Below are positions 7,401 through 14,126 of a stretch of 15,131 nt of DNA, piece by piece. The DNA is from Caldilinea sp. CFX5 (GTDB taxonomy: Bacteria; Chloroflexota; Anaerolineae; Caldilineales; Caldilineaceae). Each line of letters begins with the position of its first letter. The first letter of the stretch is position 1. The stretch is from the NCBI GenBank assembly GCA_021405325.1, contig QWII01000160.1:1-15131 (forward strand), written 5' to 3'. A program made the position numbers and the translations under genes. Under the pieces are notes generated by a model. It saw nothing but the letters and a program-made list of their open reading frames with translations. It was not told where the DNA came from and made no database searches.

Positions 7401-7993
7401 ATCGCCACCCAGTCGCCATAGTTGGCCAGTTCCGGGATCAGCGGCTTGAGTTCGTGAATATCAAAGTAAAGGACGCCCTCAACCAGCCGCACCTCCACGG
7501 TTGTCTCCAACGGCCACGCAAGATCCCCTTCGGTCCGCAGAAAGTCCGTCCAATCTTTGGTCAGATCCAGCGTGATGAAGAGGTTGGCCGTCATCCCCTT
7601 GTACAAATCGAGCAGCAGTTCCGGCGACTCGCCGATCTTCTCCATCGCCGCCATTGGTTCATCACGACTGATGACGGCAAAGGTGCGCATGGCCTGGCGC
7701 GCCGGCTCATCAAAGGCATACTGCCCCTCCACCCGTAGCGCCGTCTCCGATTGGGGCACCGGCACTTCCGGCAAGTCATGGAAAACGAGTCGGTAAGTAA
7801 TCGTGGTACTATAACTTTCCAACTTCAACATGGCGTCGTTGGAGGCGCGCAACAGATCACAATCTTCGTCACTCAAATTCCCGCAGAAGGGTTCCGGAAT
7901 CTCCTGCGCCAGCGCCGGCATCACCAGCGTTGGCGTGAATGTTGTCAACAACAAACTGATCACGATCAGCGCATGAAGTAACCGTCGTAACAT
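4418..7993 (-). CDS. Secreted protein with 21 tetratricopeptide repeats
   Basis: The product is 1,191 residues if it starts at ATG 7993. An in-frame ATG at 8020 would add nine residues but has no ribosome-binding site, whereas 7993 follows GGAAAGGA and gives a normal signal peptide: MLRRLL, a hydrophobic core and an AxA cut after ALA29. Residues 30 to about 420 form a domain I do not recognise; its YSTTITYRLVF strand and alternating beta pattern recall LolA/LppX-type lipoprotein folds, but this is weak. A Pro-Asp linker with DPQS repeats (about 426-436) leads to 21 TPR motifs from 441 to 1153. Twenty of them are exactly 34 residues, with YxxRGxxY, Y/WxxAIxDY and AIxLDPxxA positions kept. A charged 38-residue tail ends the protein. 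TPR arrays bind other proteins, here probably outside the cytoplasmic membrane. The very even repeats imply expansion by duplication. Enzymatic motifs are absent. Confidence 0.93.
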   Translation of the reverse strand: MLRRLLHALIVISLLLTTFTPTLVMPALAQEIPEPFCGNLSDEDCDLLRASNDAMLKLESYSTTITYRLVFHDLPEVPVPQSETALRVEGQYAFDEPARQAMRTFAVISRDEPMAAMEKIGESPELLLDLYKGMTANLFITLDLTKDWTDFLRTEGDLAWPLETTVEVRLVEGVLYFDIHELKPLIPELANYGDWVAIEVVKGLEALIDSGALRELSAQVASSTTGRSVQGLDPAMVGVMTSMRSVFGRPDVLEAFMTISRGDDVALDGQAGAYFTTDFAVLDFLVSKEFRELLQQVIEVAAASEGDASAAREMVQAVDVFWLMAPMIFRDLEISGSATIGMDDNYQHAGSTLFHWDLTALVQILQQFDAIPPSETSDEIYIDFVTETENGAFNEAITVESPRDAQIVPLDTLGQTFDQTAVIEPDPQSDPQSDPQATGNDAVSYYEAGVEQYAAGDLEAALDSLNNAIIRDSAYTDAYYQRGLVHEALGNWEDAIKDYDQVLDLDPAQSAVYSARARAYAALEEWKQALADYTAALEENPDDATAYLERGKLYKQQEEWDRALADFGRAFEHDPTSAEAIAQQADIYVIQGDYEQGIIDATTALEINPDYDWAYAVRANAYSQLGEYEKAIDDFDVAIELIPDYEWAISQRANAHLALGNYAEAITDATDALALNPDSDWSYAIRGSAYRRSEQYEAAIADLSEAIDINSDYAYAYYERGLAHAAVEEMDNALADYDQALAIDPEYIEVYISRGLARADAGDYEGALADYDLALDIDPDYADAYNNRGIVYEEMGEDQYAIVNYSAAIQREPEFALFYRNRAGVYRRLAQTDRALADYTSAIDLDPNDASAYNGRAILYEDLAEWDKAIDDYSSAIDLDPQEPIYYQNRGALYKAQAEYEAAIDDYTSAIELDPTDAESYNYRGIAYEDLERYEEALADFDEAIALDSEYAAAYNNRAVAYEGLERYEEALADYTTAIDLDPEDALYYSNRAGVNRTLGDYEAAVADYTQAIALDSTDINSYYYRGDSRLQLEDYRGALRDFDRVLDLNPQDQDAYYGRGQVYYAQGELETAVENYLEAVAIDDEYASVYNSLCWSYSLLEQPEEALPYCERAIELDPDPNYYDSRGLAHALLGDKEAAIADFQIFIDEIGALNDEEWAPYVEKRQAWVKALKAGKNPFTAKVLAELRTE

Positions 7994-8075
7994 GCCGAAA
8001 GTCCTTTCCTGGTTGCCCATAGTGTGAGAGTTTCGTTTAACTTATACCCGTGACAAGGGATAGGGAGGATTATGG

Positions 8076-8142
8076 GTTACGAGTTACGAGTTACGAATTA
8101 CGAGAGCGTAATTCGTAACTCGTAACTCGTAACTCGTAACTC
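8076..8142. repeat. Perfect 27-bp hairpin of GTTACGAG units with AGAG loop
   Basis: The arm 8076-8102 is an exact reverse complement of 8107-8133, with a four-base loop AGAG. Both arms are made of 8-base units (GTTACGAG on the left, CGTAACTC on the right), and the right side carries one further unit to 8142. The hairpin begins 10 bases past the DUF2339 stop (8153), reading on the minus strand, and lies upstream of the TPR gene. As RNA it would be a very stable stem and should end or protect the upstream message. It lacks a clear U-tract, so its action as a classic intrinsic terminator is uncertain. Its build, from short tandem 8-mers with an inverted partner, is the same as at 4304-4374, but the sequence is unrelated. 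Confidence 0.82.
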
Positions 8143-8152
8143 ATGTCGCCTG

Positions 8153-10819
8153 TCACCTTGTCACTTCCTGTCCAACACGCGGCGGCGCGGGCCAAAAATA
8201 AGCGACGGTGATGGTGAGCAGGCCAACGCCGATAAACGAGATAATCCGGGCCAGGCTGCCGGTTTGGGCCAGGTCGACGAGGAAGAGTTTGATGATGGTG
8301 ATGCCAAGCAGCGTGGCCCCGATGAGCCAAACGTGACGCCAGTGGCGATGATGGGCGATATACATGAGCGTCAAGGCCAACACGCTCCAAACCAGCGCGT
8401 AGGTTGTCTGTACTATAGCAGAAGCATAGAGCGCTGTAAAGGTGAAGGGAACGTTGTTTAGATGATGGATGGCGCGCGCCAGCGCCATGTTCACCACGGC
8501 AAAACTCAATAGCCAGATCCCCCACTGACTCACGACGTCCACCACGGCAAACTGGGCCGCCGACAACCAGTGGCGCAATTGCCGACTCCACTGCCAAAGC
8601 GTCCAGATCACCGCTGCCAACAGCAGATCAAGCGGGTTGAGCAGCGGCACAAAGGGGAGTGGCGTGCCGGCGCCACTGTTGGTCTGATTGACCCACAGCG
8701 TCGCCAGGAGCAAAAAGAGCGCGATGGGGGCGGCTGTCAGTACAATATAACGGTACGGCTGGTCGCTCAACGGCCAGGACATATGCTGTGGATAGACGCC
8801 GAGCAATACCAGGGTGACGAGGGGAACGCCCAGCAGCGCCCATGCTTGCCATGCCGGCGCCAGTTCGGCCCGTTGCCCTTGTTGCACCAGCCACCAGGTC
8901 AACAAGAAGGCCGTGAGCCACACCCAGCCCGCATGATAGAGATCCAGCGCTTCCGGCCAACGCCAGAGCAACAAAAGGTGGCTCGCCAGAACCACCGGCC
9001 AGACATACCAGCCATAGGCAAAGGGGTGCATCTGCCAGGCAAACATATAGAGCGCCATGAGCGTAGCGGCTGGTAATATACTCCATAACGTGTAGCGGGG
9101 CGCTCGCCATTGCACCCAACTGCCATAGCCTTCGCCGATCAGACCGGAAAGCGTCACAAAGAGCAAGAGAATGGCGAGGCGGTCGGTGCGTTCGGCGTAG
9201 AGGGCAAACTGCCCAATGCCCCCGATATACCACCAGAAGAGACCGAGCAGTAACAAGGCGTAGGCCAGTATGCGGATCTTCGCACGAAGCTGGCCGGCGT
9301 TGCGATGGACAATGGTCGCGCTGGCAATGGCCGCAATACTCAGGATCAATGTACCCAGGTAAAGGTGGTTGAGGAAGGGTGGCAGATCAGCCGGAAGGCT
9401 TTCGATCAATTGCCAAAGGAATGCACCGCCAGCTAACACCTGAATCAGCGTTCCCCAAAGCTGCGGCCAGGTGCGCCGTTGACGCACACCCAGCCAAAGC
9501 TGACCCAGCCCCTGCATGGCCCAGAAGGCCGCTGTCACCTGGGCGTCAAAGCGCAGCGGCATACCAATGAGCAGGAAGAAACCGGCAAAAAAGGTGAAGA
9601 CCTGGGCGACAAATTCCCCAAAGCGCGCCCGCCCGCCAATTGCCAACAGGGCATAGAGCGCAGCGAGGGCAAAAGCGGTATAAGCCAGCCAATAACCCCG
9701 TTCCGCCACCAACAAGCTTTGCAGGCCCAACGTCGCCAGCGGATTGGCAAAGAGCAACATGGTATCCGCCTGGGATAGGATGCCGCCTTGTTGCGTTGTC
9801 CGCCAGGCGTTCCAGAGCGAAATGGTCAGGTAGAAGCCAAAGAAGAGCAGCAGGAAGCCTTCAACGCTGGCAAAGTAGGCCGGTTGGTACGCCGTGGCGG
9901 CCCAACTTAGACCGGCGAGCAGGCTGAAGAGAAAGCTCACCAGATTCAACCCCGGCCACTGTTTGTAGAAGGCAATCGCCAAGACGCCGACGTTGACAAC
10001 GGCATAGTAGCTGAAGAGGACAAGGTGGCTGCCCTCGCCATCGGAAGCCAGGAAAGGGGCTAAAAACGCGCCGACTGTTGCCAGGAAGGCCAGAACGGGG
10101 GCATCATTCCAGATTGCCATGAGCGCATAGAGGATCGCTAGCGTGACAAAGAGGGTAAAGGCGACCACTGCCGGCAACAAGCCATAGAAGAAGTAGGCGC
10201 CAAAGGTGGTCAGGTAGACAATGCCGATGCCGCCGCCAATCAGCGCCAGGCCATAGGTGCGTTGATTGGTGCGCACGCGCCAGCCGATGGTCGCCAACGC
10301 AACCCCTAGCAATGCCGCCCCCAGCAACCGCAATTCGAGCGGGAACCACCCCTGGTCAACGGCATACTTCACCAAAAAGCCGACACCAAAGAAAAGGACG
10401 ATCAACCCAACTTGCACCATCAAGTGGATACGCACAAACCAGGCCACCAGGGGATTTTGCGTCCACGGGGCCGGCGCTTGCCGGCGAATGGGTTGTTGGT
10501 CAAGGATCGGTTCATCCACCGGCACGTGTTCTTCACTTGTAGGCGGCAACTCGGTCGCGCCAGCTTCAGCCGCAGTTTCTACGGGTAGCGGCGGCATCGG
10601 CAGATCCAACGCCGGATTGACAGCGGCGATTGGTTGCACCAATGGCAAGTTCGTTGCCAGCGTCGGCGGACGCAGTTGCGCCAGTTCCGCTTCAACCGCC
10701 GTAAGGCGCGCACGCACCTCTTTAACCCGGCGGCGCGCCCAGCGGAGGAGTAGCCCCACGCCGACAACAAGCAACAGATTGAATAAACAACTGATGGTAA
10801 TAAAAAAATCATTAGCCAT
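8153..10819 (-). CDS. DUF2339 (COG5373) polytopic membrane protein
   Basis: The 888-residue product has an N-terminal membrane anchor (8-26), a short basic coiled-coil-like stretch (27-50), and a Pro/Glu-rich linker to about 120. A long series of hydrophobic segments then runs to the C-terminus, roughly twenty or more. Family landmarks are clear: VGLIVLFFGVGFLVKYAVDQ (137-156) with GW, ELRLLGAALLGVAL (162-175), GGGIGIVYLTTFGAYF (195-210), and further on FSYYAVVNVGVLAIAFYKQW. This arrangement is typical of DUF2339 proteins, whose function is not established; some authors suspect envelope or polysaccharide roles. The start ATG 10819 follows GAGGAG at good spacing. A promoter lies at 10855-10884. 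The gene runs in the same direction as the TPR gene, but a 160-base gap with a strong hairpin separates them, so co-transcription is doubtful. The C-terminal end (SFIGVGLLTITVAYFWP) is normal for the family. Confidence 0.93.
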   Translation of the reverse strand: MANDFFITISCLFNLLLVVGVGLLLRWARRRVKEVRARLTAVEAELAQLRPPTLATNLPLVQPIAAVNPALDLPMPPLPVETAAEAGATELPPTSEEHVPVDEPILDQQPIRRQAPAPWTQNPLVAWFVRIHLMVQVGLIVLFFGVGFLVKYAVDQGWFPLELRLLGAALLGVALATIGWRVRTNQRTYGLALIGGGIGIVYLTTFGAYFFYGLLPAVVAFTLFVTLAILYALMAIWNDAPVLAFLATVGAFLAPFLASDGEGSHLVLFSYYAVVNVGVLAIAFYKQWPGLNLVSFLFSLLAGLSWAATAYQPAYFASVEGFLLLFFGFYLTISLWNAWRTTQQGGILSQADTMLLFANPLATLGLQSLLVAERGYWLAYTAFALAALYALLAIGGRARFGEFVAQVFTFFAGFFLLIGMPLRFDAQVTAAFWAMQGLGQLWLGVRQRRTWPQLWGTLIQVLAGGAFLWQLIESLPADLPPFLNHLYLGTLILSIAAIASATIVHRNAGQLRAKIRILAYALLLLGLFWWYIGGIGQFALYAERTDRLAILLLFVTLSGLIGEGYGSWVQWRAPRYTLWSILPAATLMALYMFAWQMHPFAYGWYVWPVVLASHLLLLWRWPEALDLYHAGWVWLTAFLLTWWLVQQGQRAELAPAWQAWALLGVPLVTLVLLGVYPQHMSWPLSDQPYRYIVLTAAPIALFLLLATLWVNQTNSGAGTPLPFVPLLNPLDLLLAAVIWTLWQWSRQLRHWLSAAQFAVVDVVSQWGIWLLSFAVVNMALARAIHHLNNVPFTFTALYASAIVQTTYALVWSVLALTLMYIAHHRHWRHVWLIGATLLGITIIKLFLVDLAQTGSLARIISFIGVGLLTITVAYFWPAPPRVGQEVTR

Positions 10820-10854
10820 TTGGCTCTCCTCGCAATGGTAAAGGTGCTACCTTA

Positions 10855-10884
10855 AGTGTAGCAGATTTGCCCTGCACATTTCAA
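10855..10884 (-). promoter_or_regulatory. Sigma70-type promoter of the DUF2339 gene
   Basis: On the minus strand TTGAAA (10879-10884) and TACACT (10855-10860) are separated by 18 bases. Transcription would start near 10848, about 29 bases before the ATG at 10819. The spacer contains GCAG...CTGC (10861-10875), a small dyad that might be an operator. Both hexamers are close to consensus, so this is the best promoter in the window. Confidence 0.6.
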
Positions 10885-10946
10885 CCGAATTTTCACTGAT
10901 ATCGGTGAGTTTGCTGATCAATTTTATGATGTATACTCAACAGCGC

Positions 10947-10992
10947 CATAAAGTAACACTTTTTCAGGTGTAAATAGTTTACTTTATGTGCT
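10947..10992. repeat. Dispersed hairpin repeat, copy B
   Basis: A 10-bp stem forms between CATAAAGTAA (10947-10956) and TTACTTTATG (10979-10988), followed by TGCT. It aligns over 46 bases with copy A at 254-299, including the AACACTTT and CAGGnGTAA loop parts. The second base of each arm has changed together relative to copy A (T-A instead of G-C). That is evidence that the fold itself is maintained, or that the ends must remain inverted repeats for mobility. No ORF is associated with it. Confidence 0.7.
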
Positions 10993-11126
10993 GCCGTGCA
11001 GTATATATTGCTCGATTTTTAGTAGTACACTGCGAAATGCAGAATAACAGCCAAATGATAGAACGGACAAAGGCTACTAATCGTATAGAAATCGTCTAAT
11101 TTAAGCTATTGATTTTTTTTTTCCAC

Positions 11127-11155
11127 TTTATGGTAAGATAGACCAAAATTATAAT
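11127..11155 (+). promoter_or_regulatory. Possible promoter of the secreted glycosidase-like gene
   Basis: An exact TATAAT lies at 11150-11155 with TTTATG (11127-11132) 17 bases upstream. The -35 box is poor, so this rests mostly on the -10 box. It would give a leader of about 135 bases before GTG 11296. The leader holds TTGCCTAAGCAA (11234-11245), a short dyad. Confidence 0.3.
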
Positions 11156-11295
11156 AGCCAGTTAAATTCTTCGTAACTTTTAAAGATATTTCATCTTTCC
11201 GCCTCCCAAACCTATTGCCAAGCGTAATTGTATTGCCTAAGCAATATTTAAGTATTTCGCTTACCTTAACAACCTGTGTAGTAGGGAGTAACATC

Positions 11296-12606
11296 GTGAA
11301 TACAAAAAAGTTTTGGCTACTTGTTCTTCTTGCCACCATTCTGGTCATTGCATTCATTGGAAACTTTACAACAGGATTCCATGCGTCAGTAAAAGCGGAT
11401 GATGCACCTTTAGCACAAGCTACAAATCCCTTGCTGACAACTTCACCTTCCCCACAGCCAACAAGCCCGCTACCGACACCAGGGTATACCCCTCGCCCTC
11501 CGATGGGGCCAACACTTTGGATGACACCACCAGAGCCAGTTACGGCAACACCTCTACCTGATGTAACGGCAACAGTATTGCCTGCAGCTATGGCTTTACG
11601 GAATGAAAATTCTGTTGCATCCTTAAGCCGAGCGAGCTTGGTTCAATCGAAGTGGTTTCTTCCCCTCGCTCGTTACAGAATTTCCATGACATATGATAAG
11701 AAAGGCATCGGAGATGATTGGCAAACGTGGATCCCTCCACGCCCAGGTACTAACTTCAATGCCCTAAATTTTACTTGGTTCTATGATTGGACTTTCGGTT
11801 ATTTGCCTTCACGCAATGAAGCTCGTTATGTACGCATGATTTGGTGTAATGGTCTTTGGCATAAAGACATTAATGGGAACTATGTTTATGCTGGTGATCT
11901 TGCAAGATCTGATTACAACAGTGGCTATGCTGGTCGTATTTGGCTGGTTTTCAATGAAACAGATGGACCCGGACAATGTCCTGATCCAGGTCCTGTAGCT
12001 GCAGCAGATTTTTATGTTACTGCTTATGATGTGATCAAAGCAAATGACCCTACTGCTGGAGTTTTTGGCGGAGGAATGGTATACTTAAACACAACAGAAA
12101 CACAAAATTGGTGGACAAGCTTTATTGATCGGTTAACTTCGACAGGCAACCTGTATAAATTGCAAGGAGTTCATGTTCACTTGTATCCTAGAATTTCTAC
12201 TTCTTTAACAAGAATGTATAAGGAATGCCCTAATAGTCCTTATTGTTTGCCGGAGTTAGCGCAAGTTGCAAAAAGTTGGTATCAAAATATGCATATAAAT
12301 AAGGGGCTTGGTGATCGCCCGATTTGGATTAGTGAAACTGGTTGGTTAGGAGAGTCTCCTTGCTCATCAACCAGAATTGCGCAAATCCGTGATAATTTCA
12401 TGATCCCATGGTCAAAGTGGTTTGCAAAAGATAGTAGTTGGCCATATAACAGCCAAGTTGGAGTGAACCCAGGCTATAGCGCTATCGCATGGTATGTAAG
12501 TAGGGATGCTCCTGCTAACCAAGAATGTACCTATCTGTTAAATTCGCTCGGTCCTTCTGGCGCACCAACTTCCTTAGGGAATTTTTGGAGTAGTTATCAA
12601 CCATAA
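11296..12606 (+). CDS. Secreted clan GH-A-like glycoside hydrolase with Pro/Thr-rich linker
   Basis: The 436-residue product starts at GTG 11296, seven bases after AGGGAG; a TTG at 11215 in the same frame lacks such a site. Residues 5-24 form a signal sequence or N-terminal anchor. Residues about 40-100 are a Pro/Thr/Ser linker (TTSPSPQPTSPLPTPG), then a catalytic-type domain follows. Its pattern fits a TIM-barrel glycosidase: WLVFNETD (216-223) carries a candidate Asn220-Glu221 acid/base, HVHLYP (293-298) a barrel strand with aromatic and His residues, and PIWISETGWL (342-351) a candidate nucleophile Glu347. The spacing resembles Asl1-like or GH39-type proteins, but the exact family is not certain. 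It probably cuts or binds polysaccharide outside the cell. Base composition is markedly A+T-richer than cobT, the TPR gene or the regulator. The next gene is another secreted protein 141 bases downstream. Confidence 0.72.
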   Translation: MNTKKFWLLVLLATILVIAFIGNFTTGFHASVKADDAPLAQATNPLLTTSPSPQPTSPLPTPGYTPRPPMGPTLWMTPPEPVTATPLPDVTATVLPAAMALRNENSVASLSRASLVQSKWFLPLARYRISMTYDKKGIGDDWQTWIPPRPGTNFNALNFTWFYDWTFGYLPSRNEARYVRMIWCNGLWHKDINGNYVYAGDLARSDYNSGYAGRIWLVFNETDGPGQCPDPGPVAAADFYVTAYDVIKANDPTAGVFGGGMVYLNTTETQNWWTSFIDRLTSTGNLYKLQGVHVHLYPRISTSLTRMYKECPNSPYCLPELAQVAKSWYQNMHINKGLGDRPIWISETGWLGESPCSSTRIAQIRDNFMIPWSKWFAKDSSWPYNSQVGVNPGYSAIAWYVSRDAPANQECTYLLNSLGPSGAPTSLGNFWSSYQP

Positions 12607-12609
12607 TAA

Positions 12610-12686
12610 GACTTACGCAGGACGGACAGGCTACCGGAGAAGTTCGACTTTTGCCAAAGGTCGAACTTCTGCGTATTGCGTCAGCC
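12610..12686. repeat. Hairpin element with GACTTACGCA end, after the glycosidase-like gene
   Basis: A 15-bp stem (one G-U pair as RNA) forms between 12638-12652 and 12656-12670 with a three-base GCC loop. The core arms are AGAAGTTCGAC and GTCGAACTTCT. The outer ends GACTTACGCA (12610-12619) and TGCGTCAGCC (12677-12686) are inverted repeats at 8 of 10 positions. The left end matches that of the 1601-1677 element (GACTTACGCAnGAC in both). It begins three bases after the TAA of the preceding gene. No T-run follows the stem, so the call as a terminator is open. Confidence 0.6.
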
Positions 12687-12747
12687 CTACATAAACTGCA
12701 AAGGATGTATTTTAGTTGTTTCAAAAGGGAAATAGGGAGCAACTTTA

Positions 12748-13929
12748 ATGAAATGGATTACCCATATATTTCGGGTCAGCATCATCTTTCTTTTGATGCT
12801 GACCTTACCTTGGATTGCTATGGCACAATCGCCTGGCACGCCGGTCAATTGCCAACAAGATCAATTTTCCTTTGGACAGAAGTTAGTGGTGGTTTCCACC
12901 AGCCAATTATTATTTCAAGCAACCAGTGGTGGTTGGCAAGGATTGCCGCTTCCGCCGCATTGGGACCAAGTCAAAGTTGCTGGCGATGAAAAGATTTATT
13001 TGTATGATGATACAATGAACAAGCTTTACCGTCTAGATAATAACAATCAAAATTGGACTACAGTTACGACGACTCCTTTTGTTGAGCAAGATAGGGAAGA
13101 GTTTTTCCCTTCGCCTAACGCTAACAGCGTATTTCTATCAGTCCGTAGCCCTGATGAACAGCGGCGAGGGATTTACAAATCAAGCGATGGTGGTCTTAGT
13201 TGGCGAAAGACATTTACAAATACTGATTTTCTTTCTACACTTTCTCCCTTCGTTTTCTCACCAACATTTACACAAGATGGAACTGCTTTTGCTGCATTAT
13301 TAGGCCGTGGCACCTTTGTTGGCGTTTGGCGAAGCACTGATTTTGGCGAGAACTGGGTTAAAAGTACGAATGGAATGACTGTTACTGTTCAGTATGGGCC
13401 TAGCGCATGGTTTGCTATTTCCCCACAATTTGCTCAGGATCGCACACTCTTTAGTAGTGGTGGGGCTATGGATTTTGGTTATTATAAATCAACCAATGCA
13501 GGAGAAAATTGGCAATACATTGCGGACTTGCGTCCAAGTGACCTTGCATTATCTCCCGATTATCAAAATGACCAGACGCTCCTAATTGCTAGTCCGGGAG
13601 ATGGCGTATATATTTCAACCAACGGCGGTGCCTCTGTCCAGCAAATATGGAATGAAAATCGAGCAGTGCTAGTAGGCATAAGACATACACCACTCGCCAA
13701 CACAATTTCTGGTGCGTTAGTTGCAACGGAAAGTCAACCACCACTCATATCTACTCATCAGGTAACCCAGACCTTGGAGATGTGGGCAGTTGTCGCCAGT
13801 TCGCAGATAAATACTTGTTACTTGTACCGTTCTATTGATCGCGGTGTTACCTGGGAACAACAAACGCTCTTTGAAACGCCGTACTCGACCTATTTTCCGG
13901 TCGTCGCTCAAGAATCTATACAACGCTGA
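12748..13929 (+). CDS. Secreted Asp-box (BNR) beta-propeller protein
   Basis: The 393-residue product starts at ATG 12748, eight bases after AGGGAG, and has a clean signal peptide ending AMA26 before QSPG. Four full Asp-box motifs (SxDxGxxW, Asn allowed for Asp) are visible: SSDGGLSW (145-152), STDFGENW (196-203), STNAGENW (248-255) and SIDRGVTW (362-369). A degenerate fifth is STNGGASV (290-297). Three SPxFxxDxTxF-like strands (FSPTFTQDGTAF about 170, ISPQFAQDRTLF about 224, LSPDYQNDQTLL about 268) precede or follow them. This is the pattern of sialidase/Ycf48-like propellers. Catalytic sialidase residues are not apparent, so a binding or structural role is more likely. The spacing between the fourth and fifth boxes is irregular and the last blade is short, so the C-terminus may be eroded. 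Composition matches the glycosidase-like gene before it, and the two may work on the same extracellular material. Confidence 0.85.
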   Translation: MKWITHIFRVSIIFLLMLTLPWIAMAQSPGTPVNCQQDQFSFGQKLVVVSTSQLLFQATSGGWQGLPLPPHWDQVKVAGDEKIYLYDDTMNKLYRLDNNNQNWTTVTTTPFVEQDREEFFPSPNANSVFLSVRSPDEQRRGIYKSSDGGLSWRKTFTNTDFLSTLSPFVFSPTFTQDGTAFAALLGRGTFVGVWRSTDFGENWVKSTNGMTVTVQYGPSAWFAISPQFAQDRTLFSSGGAMDFGYYKSTNAGENWQYIADLRPSDLALSPDYQNDQTLLIASPGDGVYISTNGGASVQQIWNENRAVLVGIRHTPLANTISGALVATESQPPLISTHQVTQTLEMWAVVASSQINTCYLYRSIDRGVTWEQQTLFETPYSTYFPVVAQESIQR

Positions 13930-14022
13930 TTTCTCTACACTTGAATGACTCCGCAGTTGCTTCAATAAATCTTGCGCCTCAGCTCCTTTGTCATTGAATG
14001 AATTCCACAATTGCTGATCAGT

Positions 14023-14051
14023 TTGCTGGTTAGTTTTTGGGGGTGTACAAT
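14023..14051 (+). promoter_or_regulatory. Promoter of the XRE regulator gene
   Basis: TTGCTG (14023-14028) and TACAAT (14046-14051) stand 17 bases apart. Transcription would begin near 14058, about 70 bases before the ATG. A second TTGCTGATCA lies at 14011-14020; the same 10 bases occur at 10911-10920. Confidence 0.55.
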
Positions 14052-14061
14052 CCAAATGACA

Positions 14062-14097
14062 ACAGGTCAACTGCCAGAAATTCGGCAGTTGACCTGT
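14062..14097. promoter_or_regulatory. 14-bp perfect dyad at the start of the regulator transcript
   Basis: ACAGGTCAACTGCC (14062-14075) is the exact reverse complement of 14084-14097, with an 8-base spacer AGAAATTC. TGAC and GTCA outside extend it imperfectly. It begins a few bases after the predicted transcription start at 14058 and 30 bases before the coding region. That position fits an operator bound by the encoded XRE protein (autoregulation), or a 5' hairpin in the leader. No T-run follows, so an attenuator is less likely. Confidence 0.6.
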
Positions 14098-14126
14098 CAA
14101 TTCAAACTGTGGGTTCTGAGGTGACT

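Larger units (their letters stand above)
10885..11295. other. A+T-rich divergent intergenic region
   Basis: This gap lies between the DUF2339 promoter and the start of the secreted glycosidase-like gene. It contains hairpin repeat copy B (10947-10992) and a possible promoter at 11127-11155. TTGCTGATCA occurs at 10911-10920 and TATACT at 10932-10937, a further promoter-like pair at a short 15-base spacing pointing toward the hairpin. A T-run lies at 11113-11122. No convincing coding frame is present. Confidence 0.5.

Noticed and set aside
8091..8597. Minus-strand open frame ending in SYELRVTSYELR
   Set aside because: It is the 8-mer hairpin translated in another frame, joined to the shadow of the DUF2339 gene.
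12638..12670. Classic rho-independent terminator after the glycosidase-like gene
   Set aside because: The stem is strong but is followed by GCGTATTGCG, not a T-run; kept as a hairpin element only.
13717..14100. Minus-strand frame of 127 codons containing TDQQLWNSF
   Set aside because: The start of this stretch faintly recalls a sigma-factor N-terminus, but it overlaps the propeller gene and the dyad, and no further similarity follows.
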